This document shows, piece after piece, positions 19,901-27,868 of a DNA stretch of 64,000 bases. Location of the stretch: contig CANSYK010000001.1 in NCBI GenBank assembly GCA_947651225.1, positions 1 to 64,000 on the forward strand, written 5' to 3'. How positions within the stretch are numbered: the first letter of the stretch is position 1; each line of letters opens with the position of its first letter. Under the pieces are notes generated by a model. That model made no database searches. It had not been told where the DNA came from and saw only the letters and a list, made by a program, of their open reading frames with translations. The stretch is from an uncultured bacterium (lineage in GTDB: Bacteria > Bacillota > Clostridia > Lachnospirales > Lachnospiraceae). Made by a program: the position numbers and the translations under genes.

Positions 19901-20150
19901 GGCAGATACCGTAATCCATTTTGATCCCTGGTGGAATCCGGCAGTCGAAGAACAGGCAACAGACCGTGCATATCGAATTGGACAGGATAAACAGGTCCAT
20001 GTAATTAAATACGTGATGAAAGATTCGATTGAAGAAAAGATTTATCAGCTCCAGCGCCGGAAAAAAGAGCTTTCGGAAAGCGTCATTGATTCGGGAGAGG
20101 TATTTATTAATCAGTTGTCGGAAAAGGAGCTTTTGGATCTGTTTTGGTAA
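16953..20150 (+). CDS. SNF2/Rad54-family helicase with N-terminal SWIM zinc finger
   Basis: [21 protein letters not shown] (SWIM); [68 protein letters not shown]. Confidence 0.95.
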   Translation: [1065 protein letters not shown]

Positions 20151-20202
20151 GGGTTGTATTAACCAGTGGTTTATTAATATTAACTGCAGGAGTAGGATGA
20201 AT

Positions 20203-21339
20203 ATGAAAGTTGTGATTGCAATGGATTCCTTTAAGGGCAGCATGAGTTCTATGGAAGCAGGGAATGCTGCTAAAGCGGGGATTGAAAAGGCCTGCAATGC
20301 CAAAGTGGTTGTAAAACCTCTTGCCGATGGCGGCGAGGGAACGACAGAAGCGTTGGTGGAAGGGCTGGGAGGAAGATTTGTTACAGCAGAAGTTACAGGT
20401 GCCCCTGGAAAAAAGGTTACAGTAAAGTATGGAATTTTACAGGATAATAAAACAGCCATAATGGAGATGGCAGAGGCTGCCGGAATTACGCTTGCAAAAC
20501 AGGAAGAATTAAATCCTTTGACAGCAACTACTTATGGTGTTGGTGAGATGATATTGGATGCTTTAAAACGGGGTTGCCGTAAATTTATGATTGGAATTGG
20601 CGGCAGTATGACAAGCGAAGGCGGTGTCGGCATGCTGCAGGCATTGGGAGCTGAGATTCTTTTGCAGGATGGATGTTTTGCTACGCCAGGAATACAGGAT
20701 TTGGACCGTATTGCATCGATCAATACCAAGAATATGCCAAAGGAACTGCAGGACTGCCATTTTCAGATTGCCTGTGATGTAAAAAATCCTCTTTGTGGGG
20801 AAAATGGCGCAGTCTATGTATTTGGGGCGCAAAAAGGGATCAGAAAAGAGCAAAAAGCTCTCTTTGACAAAAAGATGGCATATTTTGCAGATAAGACAAA
20901 GGAGTACACGGGAAAGGATTATCGGACAGAGGCAGGCGCAGGAGCAGCAGGCGGGCTTGGATTTGCCTTTTTAAGCTATTTTGAAAAGGTGGAATTAAAA
21001 CCAGGAATTGATATTGTTTTAGATGCAATCGGCCTGGAACAGGAAATTAAGGATGCGGACATTGTTATTACCGGGGAAGGGCTTTTGGATTCCCAGACAG
21101 CAATGGGCAAAGCTCCAGCCGGTGTTGCCTGCCTTGCAAAAAAATATGGTGTAATGGTGCTTGCATTGGCAGGGGGTGTAACAAAAGAGGCAGTAGTCTG
21201 TAATGCTATTGGAATTGATGCATTTTTTCCAATTGTCAGAGGGATCACGACACGGGAAGAGGCGATGAAAAAAGAGAATGCAAAAGAAAATATGACATTG
21301 GCTGCAGAGCAGGTATTCCGGCTGCTGCAGCTATCTTGA
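20203..21339 (+). CDS. Glycerate kinase
   Basis: MKVVIAMDSFKGSMSSMEAGNAAKAGI...KPLADGGEGTTEALV...GIGGSMTSEGGVGMLQALG. Confidence 0.94.
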   Translation: MKVVIAMDSFKGSMSSMEAGNAAKAGIEKACNAKVVVKPLADGGEGTTEALVEGLGGRFVTAEVTGAPGKKVTVKYGILQDNKTAIMEMAEAAGITLAKQEELNPLTATTYGVGEMILDALKRGCRKFMIGIGGSMTSEGGVGMLQALGAEILLQDGCFATPGIQDLDRIASINTKNMPKELQDCHFQIACDVKNPLCGENGAVYVFGAQKGIRKEQKALFDKKMAYFADKTKEYTGKDYRTEAGAGAAGGLGFAFLSYFEKVELKPGIDIVLDAIGLEQEIKDADIVITGEGLLDSQTAMGKAPAGVACLAKKYGVMVLALAGGVTKEAVVCNAIGIDAFFPIVRGITTREEAMKKENAKENMTLAAEQVFRLLQLS

Positions 21340-21352
21340 AAGGAATAAAGCA

Positions 21353-22129
21353 ATGACTAATAAGGAAATCTTAAAAATTGCAATGGAACAGTCGGCCATT
21401 GATTTGCAATGTGAGGTACAGGCGTTTTCTCAGACAGAAAATGTTGTGGTATCTTCTAAATGTTCTTCCTGTGCCAGAAAATATCTGGAATTACCATTTC
21501 TCTGTAATCTGGTAAGCTATGGAAGCAATATTGTGGCATCGGCTAGTCCACAATATCGGGAGATTGTAGAATCTTATATTTCAAAATATGAACTCAGCCA
21601 TTGTTTTGAAACACCAAATATCTATGTCCTAAACGAGGCTTTTGCCCCTTTTGGGGCCAAGGTATGTTTTATGGCAGAATATTTTTTGCCAGATGTAAAT
21701 CAATTAAAGATTCTGCCCTGTCAATACGAAACAAGAGTGCTGGGAAGCAATGATTTTGCAGAGCTTTATACCCATGAGTGGTCAAATGCATTGTGTGAAA
21801 AAAGAAAGGAATTGGATGTGCTTGGCGTTGGGGCATATGACCATGGCAGGTTAATCGGGCTTGCTGCCTGTTCTGCAGACTGTGATACCATGTGGCAGAT
21901 CGGAATTGATGTTTTGCCGGAATACCGCAGGCAGGGAATTGCGGCAGCGCTGACAAGTAAATTAGCTGCTGAAATTTTAAATCGGGATAAGGTTCCGTTT
22001 TATTGCTGCGCATGGTCAAATATTAAATCAGCAAGAAATGCTATGCGCAGCGGCTTTTGTCCATCGTGGGTGGAACTGACAGTAAAGACAAATGAATTTG
22101 TAGAGGAAATGAACACAAAGGGCAAATAA
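21353..22129 (+). CDS. GNAT family N-acetyltransferase
   Basis: IGIDVLPEYRRQGIAAALTSKLAAEIL acetyl-CoA binding motif. Confidence 0.8.
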   Translation: MTNKEILKIAMEQSAIDLQCEVQAFSQTENVVVSSKCSSCARKYLELPFLCNLVSYGSNIVASASPQYREIVESYISKYELSHCFETPNIYVLNEAFAPFGAKVCFMAEYFLPDVNQLKILPCQYETRVLGSNDFAELYTHEWSNALCEKRKELDVLGVGAYDHGRLIGLAACSADCDTMWQIGIDVLPEYRRQGIAAALTSKLAAEILNRDKVPFYCCAWSNIKSARNAMRSGFCPSWVELTVKTNEFVEEMNTKGK

Positions 22130-22200
22130 AGACGAGCGTTGAATCACCATAACAAAATAGATGGCGTATGATTGGAAATTTAAGAAAGCAGGGATAAATC

Positions 22201-22488
22201 ATGAAGATGGAACAGGTATATGCACAAATTAGGGACATTGCAAAACAGCATCAGGTGAAAAAAATAGTTCTATTTGGTTCCAGGGCAAGGGGCGATTATC
22301 AGGAAAAAAGCGATATTGACCTGGCAGTCTATGATTGCCAGGATTTCTTTGAATTTTCCTGTCAACTAGAGGAAGAGTTATGGTCATTATTGCGGTTGGA
22401 TCTGATTGATATGAGTGCAATATCCGTGTCGAAAGAATTAATCAAGGAGATAGAGAGAGATGGGGTGATATTATATGAAGCGATTTGA
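22201..22488 (+). CDS. Minimal nucleotidyltransferase (MNT domain, MntA-like antitoxin)
   Basis: VLFGSRARGDYQEKSDIDLAVYD; overlaps downstream HEPN gene. Confidence 0.88.
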   Translation: MKMEQVYAQIRDIAKQHQVKKIVLFGSRARGDYQEKSDIDLAVYDCQDFFEFSCQLEEELWSLLRLDLIDMSAISVSKELIKEIERDGVILYEAI

Positions 22489-22882
22489 TCAGTATCTAAG
22501 GCATTTAGAAGTATTGCAAAGAGCTAACCAGGAAGATTTGGAAAATGAGTTTATTATCAGTGGTATTATTGATAAGTTTTTTATTCAATTTGAGTTAGGC
22601 TGGAAAGTATTAAAACAGCTGCTGCAATATGAAGGGGAAGGGATTTCACGTTCTAGTTCACCTAGGGATATTATCAAGGCGGCATATGTCTGTTTTGATT
22701 TTTTGGATGAAGAAACATGGCTTTGTATGTTGCAGAAGCGTAATGACACAACCCATATTTATAATGAAGATGTCGCCAGACAGTTAGTACAAGAGATATT
22801 AGAAACTTATATTCTTGCGTTCAAACATATGGGTGCTGCAGTACAAAATCGTTATGGAAAAGTTTTGGAGGAAATGCCATGA
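22475..22882 (+). CDS. HEPN-family protein (HI0074/HepT-like)
   Basis: FIISGIIDKFFIQFELGWKVLKQLL; KRNDTTHIYNE (RxxxxH HEPN motif); 14-nt overlap with MNT gene. Confidence 0.85.
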   Translation: MKRFDQYLRHLEVLQRANQEDLENEFIISGIIDKFFIQFELGWKVLKQLLQYEGEGISRSSSPRDIIKAAYVCFDFLDEETWLCMLQKRNDTTHIYNEDVARQLVQEILETYILAFKHMGAAVQNRYGKVLEEMP

Positions 22883-22911
22883 GGGCTTTCCACTTTCTTC
22901 AACAGAAGTAC

Positions 22912-22940
22912 AAAGGCATATGCAGCCAGCATATGCCTTT
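22912..22940. terminator. Bidirectional hairpin between convergent HEPN and Uma2 genes
   Basis: AAAGGCATATGcagccagCATATGCCTTT. Confidence 0.8.
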
Positions 22941-22948
22941 TCTTGTGA

Positions 22949-23512
22949 CTAAGTATTTAGCAGATCGGAAATATCAGAGAAGTTGATAAACAAATCATCA
23001 TAGATATTAACTTTGATTGTGGATTCAAAGGAATACTGGATGTTTAGCAAGTCCCCTTCAAAATAGTTGACCGTTATCATCCGGCGTTTCGGATCCACAA
23101 TCCAGTATTCTCGGACACCGTAATTTTTGTAATAATATGCCTTCCGGATATAATCATCTGACGGATTTCTAAGAGAAACCATTTCAATGATAAAATCTGG
23201 GGCACCATTGCAGCGCTTTCCGTCAAGTTTGTCTTTATCACATACAATCATTAGGTCGGGTTGCACGATTGTAAGTGGGTTATCATTCAATTTCACATCA
23301 AATGGAGCGGGAAATACAGAACAATTGCCGTCTTTTCTCCTGATATAGTTTCGCAATGAGACAAGCAGCTCAGTAAGGATAGTCTGATGTATCTGTGATG
23401 GACTGGCCATGTCGTAGAGGATGCCATCAAAGACTTCCATCCTTTTTTCCTCTGGAAGAGCTGTGTACTGCTCCAGGGTGATTGTTTCTGGCTGTGGTTG
23501 TAATGCTGACAT
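22949..23512 (-). CDS. Uma2 family (DUF820) putative endonuclease-like protein
   Basis: LTIVQPDLMIVCDKDKLDGKRCNGAPDFIIEMVS...KAYYYKNYGVREYWIVDPKRRMITV; paralogue at 61376-61942. Confidence 0.88.
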   Translation of the reverse strand: MSALQPQPETITLEQYTALPEEKRMEVFDGILYDMASPSQIHQTILTELLVSLRNYIRRKDGNCSVFPAPFDVKLNDNPLTIVQPDLMIVCDKDKLDGKRCNGAPDFIIEMVSLRNPSDDYIRKAYYYKNYGVREYWIVDPKRRMITVNYFEGDLLNIQYSFESTIKVNIYDDLFINFSDISDLLNT

Positions 23513-23650
23513 AAGTATCACTTCCTTTTTAAAGTATTGCGTATAGTATTCTCGACAATATAATAACCCTAAATAGGTTGTTCGTCAATTAATAAGGAAT
23601 TGTTTAGAACAGCCTACACGCTGGATATTCTAAAAAAACAATAAACTGCC

Positions 23651-23720
23651 TTGACAACAAAACAGATATCATTATAATTATTAAAGATAGGGGCAGCACA
23701 GATGTGTCTGCCCTTTTCTT
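23651..23720 (+). promoter_or_regulatory. Strong promoter followed at once by a terminator-like hairpin
   Basis: TTGACA-16-TATAAT (23651-23678); GGGCAGCACAGATGTGTCTGCCCTTTTCTT (23691-23720). Confidence 0.6.
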
Positions 23721-23816
23721 CTAAACGAGAGGAACGGATCAGAAAGTATTTGTTTTTTCCAACAGTTTGCGGACTTTATGGCTTCCAATATAAGAAGCAA
23801 TTTTTTTGCGACAGTA

Positions 23817-23843
23817 TTAGCACTCTTTTGATGAGTGTGCTAA
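23817..23843. promoter_or_regulatory. CIRCE-like inverted repeat
   Basis: TTAGCACTC-TTTTGATGA-GTGTGCTAA vs CIRCE TTAGCACTC-N9-GAGTGCTAA (one mismatch). Confidence 0.6.
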
Positions 23844-23985
23844 CAAAATTGTAAGAATTTTTTAACATTAATTTAATATATTATGCAAAAGGCTGCCCTT
23901 TTTGCATGATTTTAAGAAATTGCGGTTAACAGAACAGTAAGTTATTTATTCACCGTTCTTTAGTGAAAATGAAAGGGGGACATTT

Positions 23986-24501
23986 ATGCAGGAATATACA
24001 ACAGAAAAGAAAAAATTAGATATCACAAAGCTTTCCAATGAACTGACCTACCAGAGGTATCTTTTTAACAGAAACCAGATGAAACAGCTTTTTCAAAAGC
24101 TCAGTGTACCAGAATATATTGCGTTGCAGAATATATCAGAAATCAGCAAAGAGTCTGCAATTTATTCTGGCAGGACGTATTTAAAGGATTTAGCAGAAAG
24201 TATGCACCTTACAATCCGCCAGACTTCTAAAATGGTGGGAAATTTGAAGGACAGGGGGCTACTTTTGTGGTCGCATGACGGAGATGGAAGTGAAGGAACA
24301 TATGTAACGATTACCGAATCCGGAGAAATGGTTTTAAGCGAACATGAGGCCTCTCTTGGGGAATATTATAAGAAGGTAATTGCTAAATTTGGGGAAGATA
24401 ATTTAATCCAGCTTCTCCAATTGATGAAGCAGTTAGATACCGTAATGGGCGGCGAGCTTGAAGGATTGGAGGGCGATGAAAAGAATGATACAGATGAATG
24501 A
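23986..24501 (+). CDS. MarR-like winged-helix regulator
   Basis: YLKDLAESMHLTIRQTSKMVGNLKDRGLLLWSHDGDGSEGTYVTITESG. Confidence 0.7.
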   Translation: MQEYTTEKKKLDITKLSNELTYQRYLFNRNQMKQLFQKLSVPEYIALQNISEISKESAIYSGRTYLKDLAESMHLTIRQTSKMVGNLKDRGLLLWSHDGDGSEGTYVTITESGEMVLSEHEASLGEYYKKVIAKFGEDNLIQLLQLMKQLDTVMGGELEGLEGDEKNDTDE

Positions 24502-25810
24502 TTATACTAAGAAGATGGAAGAGGTATGCAAAAAAAACGACAGTGTTGCCAGACGTTTATATGCGGAATATGGAGTAAACCTTGGGCTTCGTGATGAAAA
24601 TGGAAATGGTGTTTTGACAGGGCTTACCAATATTTCGAAAATCGTTTCTTCCCATGTGGTAGGCGGGCAAAAAGTTCCGTGTGACGGGCAGCTCTGGTAC
24701 AGGGGATACCGTGTGGAAAACCTGATTCAGAATTTGGGGAAGGATAAACTGGGGTTTGAAAAAATCGCTTTTCTTTTATTGATGGGAGAGCTGCCTTCCA
24801 AAGAAGAGGAGGCAGAATTTGCAGAGCAGATTGGCAGATGCAGAATCCTCCCAACAAATTTTACAAGAGATGTGATTATGAAGGCTCCCAGTGAGGACAT
24901 TATGAACCTGATGACCAGAAGTATTTTAACGCTTGCTTCTTATGATACAAGGGCAAAAGATACCAGTCTTAGTAATTCTTTGCGGCAGTGCATTCAGTTA
25001 ATCAGTGAATTTCCATTATTGGCGATCTATGGCTATCACGCATATAATCACTTTGAAAGACAGGATAGTATGTATATTCATCATCCAGATCCTGGTCTCT
25101 CAACAGCGGAAAACCTTTTGATGCTGTTGCGTCCAAATCAGAAATACACACACGTGGAAGCAAAAGTTTTAGACACAGCTTTGATTCTTCATATGGAGCA
25201 TGGTGGTGGTAACAATTCTACTTTTACGACAAGAGTAGTAACATCTTCTGGCTCAGATACCTATTCTACGATTGCGGCGGCAATGTCTTCCTTAAAAGGG
25301 CCAAAGCATGGTGGGGCAAACATTAAGGTAATGGAAATGATGGATGATATCAGGCTTCATGTAAGTGATTACTCTGATAAGGAAGAAATTGGGGCATATC
25401 TGGCCAAATTGGTAGATAAAGAAGCATTTGACAAAAAAGGCCTGATTTATGGTATGGGACATGCTGTCTACTCTCTATCTGATCCAAGAGAACTGGTATT
25501 TAAAAAATATGTGGAAGAGTTAGCGCAGGAAAAGGGAATGCAGGAGGATATGGAATTATATCAGAATATTGAAGAAATCGCTCCGCAGATTATTGCAAAG
25601 AAACGCCGCATTTATAAAGGAGTAAGTCCGAATGTAGACTTTTACAGTGGTTTTGTCTATGATATGCTTGGGATTCCACGGGAACTTTATACCGCAATTT
25701 TTGCGATTGCAAGGGTAGTGGGCTGGAGTGCACATCGGATTGAAGAATTAATTTGTGCAGATAAAATTATCCGTCCAGCATATATGAGCGTTATGGTAGA
25801 AAAGGAATAA
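24494..25810 (+). CDS. Citrate synthase
   Basis: LWYRGYRVENLIQ; HMEHGGGNNSTFTTRVVTSSGSDTYSTIAAAMSSLKGPKHGGAN; YGMGHAVYSLSDPR; ATGAATGA overlap with upstream gene. Confidence 0.95.
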   Translation: MNDYTKKMEEVCKKNDSVARRLYAEYGVNLGLRDENGNGVLTGLTNISKIVSSHVVGGQKVPCDGQLWYRGYRVENLIQNLGKDKLGFEKIAFLLLMGELPSKEEEAEFAEQIGRCRILPTNFTRDVIMKAPSEDIMNLMTRSILTLASYDTRAKDTSLSNSLRQCIQLISEFPLLAIYGYHAYNHFERQDSMYIHHPDPGLSTAENLLMLLRPNQKYTHVEAKVLDTALILHMEHGGGNNSTFTTRVVTSSGSDTYSTIAAAMSSLKGPKHGGANIKVMEMMDDIRLHVSDYSDKEEIGAYLAKLVDKEAFDKKGLIYGMGHAVYSLSDPRELVFKKYVEELAQEKGMQEDMELYQNIEEIAPQIIAKKRRIYKGVSPNVDFYSGFVYDMLGIPRELYTAIFAIARVVGWSAHRIEELICADKIIRPAYMSVMVEKE

Positions 25811-25892
25811 ACCTGTTTAAAATGTGGACGGAATACTGTGATTAAGATCTGTGCAGAATAGACAGGTTGTATCAGTAGAGGAACGATGAAAA

Positions 25893-26936
25893 ATGAAATC
25901 AATTTTAGATTATGAAACCGTTGACTATGACAGGGAAAGGCATGCACTGGTCATTATCGACCAGACAAAGCTTCCCAATGATATTACACTATTATCCCTG
26001 ACAACGGCACAGGAAATATGGGATGCCATCTATCAGTTAAAAGTACGTGGTGCGCCTGCAATCGGCGTGGCGGCAGCCTTTGGGCTGGCTGCGCTGGCAC
26101 AGCAGATTTCTTCACAGGAAAAAGAAATTTTTTTGCGGGAATTGAAGGAGAAAAAGGAGTTTTTGAACTCGGCACGTCCAACAGCGGTTAATCTTTCCTG
26201 GGCATTAGATCGGATGATGTCTGTCTGTAAGAAAAAGAAAGAGGCTTCTGTTACCCTTTTAAAGAATAAGCTTGTAGAGGAAGCCTTTTTGATGAAGAAA
26301 GAGGATATTGATGTCTGCAGAAAAATTGGGGAATATGGATTACGTGTTTTAAAACCAAAAGATGGCATTTTAACACATTGTAATGCTGGACAGCTTGCTA
26401 CCTGCAAATATGGCACAGCAACGGCTCCAATTTATCTTGGACAAGAAAGAGGTTATCAGTTCCGTGTCTATGCGGATGAAACCCGTCCTCTTTTGCAGGG
26501 GGCACGGTTAACAGCATTTGAGCTTTATTCTGCCGGAATTGATGTTACGCTTCTTTGTGACAATATGTCAGCAAGCCTGATGCAGCAGGGGGCAGTACAG
26601 GCAGTTTTAGTTGGCTGTGACAGGGTGGCGGCAAATGGTGACACAGCAAATAAAATAGGAACTTCTGTTGTGGCAGCAGTAGCACATCACTATCAGGTAC
26701 CCTTTTATGTATGTGCACCAACCTCAACAATTGATTTTAACACGCCTACTGGCAAAGAGATTGTGATTGAGCAGAGAAATGCCGAAGAAGTTTCTAAAAT
26801 GTGGTATCAAAAGCCAATGACAGCAGAGGGAGTAAAGATTTACAATCCAGCATTTGATGTGACAGACCACAGCCTGATTACAGGCTTTATTACAGAACAG
26901 GGTATTGTAAAATCTCCCACTGGCCTTTTAGGATAG
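25893..26936 (+). CDS. mtnA: S-methyl-5-thioribose-1-phosphate isomerase
   Basis: IKxRGAPAIG-type motif LKVRGAPAIGVAAAFG; HCNAGQLATCKYGTA; VLVGCDRVAANGDTANKIGT. Confidence 0.94.
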   Translation: MKSILDYETVDYDRERHALVIIDQTKLPNDITLLSLTTAQEIWDAIYQLKVRGAPAIGVAAAFGLAALAQQISSQEKEIFLRELKEKKEFLNSARPTAVNLSWALDRMMSVCKKKKEASVTLLKNKLVEEAFLMKKEDIDVCRKIGEYGLRVLKPKDGILTHCNAGQLATCKYGTATAPIYLGQERGYQFRVYADETRPLLQGARLTAFELYSAGIDVTLLCDNMSASLMQQGAVQAVLVGCDRVAANGDTANKIGTSVVAAVAHHYQVPFYVCAPTSTIDFNTPTGKEIVIEQRNAEEVSKMWYQKPMTAEGVKIYNPAFDVTDHSLITGFITEQGIVKSPTGLLG

Positions 26937-26938
26937 CC

Positions 26939-27053
26939 ATAAATAGTAAACGTGAATAGTAACCCTGAATTATTAACACTTCCTAAATCTTGAACAAATC
27001 TGCTTGCAGTTCTGCCAGGAATAGGATATATTGTTACTATTATTGCTATTTAT
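26939..27053. repeat. Intergenic element with imperfect terminal inverted repeats
   Basis: ATAAATAGTAAACGTGAATAGTAAC (26939-26963) vs GTTACTATTATTGCTATTTAT (27033-27053). Confidence 0.5.
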
Positions 27054-27085
27054 AGAGAACGATGAACAAAAAATGTAAGGAGAAA

Positions 27086-27868
27086 ATGATGAAAGAACTG
27101 ATTCAGGTAAAGAATCTTTCCAAAACGTTTTCGCTTTCTGCAAAGCAGCAAAAGATTGAGGGAACGAGAGAAAAGAGGAAAACGGCTGTTAAAGGCTTAT
27201 CTTTTACAGCGTATGAGGGAGAAATTTTTGGACTTTTAGGTCCCAATGGAGCCGGAAAGACGACAACACTTCGAATGTTGGCAACGCTAATCCGGCCGGA
27301 TTCTGGAGATGCTATAATTGATGGAAGCAGTGTGCTGTCAGACGCAGAAGAAGTGCGGAAAAAGATAGCATTTTTAACGACAGATTTAAAATTAGAAGGT
27401 TTTTTTACCCCAAATTATCTATTTGATTTCTTTTCAGAGCTTTACCATGTGCCAAAGGAAACGATAAAAGAGCGCAAGGAAATGCTCTTTCGCACCTTTG
27501 GAATCGACAAGTTTGCGGAAGTAAAGGTCGCAAATCTTTCTACAGGTATGAAACAGAAAGTGTCGCTTTCTATTTCTTTAGTACACTGGCCTAATGTGAT
27601 TATTTTTGATGAGCCAACCAACGGACTGGATGTTCTGACAGCAAAAGTTGTGACAGATTTTTTGCTGGAATTAAAAAATCAGGGCAAGACAGTAATCGTT
27701 TCCACACATATTTTCAGTTTGATTGAAAAGGTCTGTGACAGGGTCGGCGTCATTATTAACGGTGAAATGGCTGTCTGTGACAGCCTAAAGCAGGTACAGG
27801 CTGGTATGGCTTTAGAAGACCGATTTTTTGAAATCTACAAGGAAAGCGTAGGTGATACGGATGAATAA
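27086..27868 (+). CDS. ABC transporter ATP-binding protein, NatA-like
   Basis: GLLGPNGAGKTTTLRMLATLI; NLSTGMKQKVSLS; VIIFDEPTNGLDV. Confidence 0.95.
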   Translation: MMKELIQVKNLSKTFSLSAKQQKIEGTREKRKTAVKGLSFTAYEGEIFGLLGPNGAGKTTTLRMLATLIRPDSGDAIIDGSSVLSDAEEVRKKIAFLTTDLKLEGFFTPNYLFDFFSELYHVPKETIKERKEMLFRTFGIDKFAEVKVANLSTGMKQKVSLSISLVHWPNVIIFDEPTNGLDVLTAKVVTDFLLELKNQGKTVIVSTHIFSLIEKVCDRVGVIINGEMAVCDSLKQVQAGMALEDRFFEIYKESVGDTDE

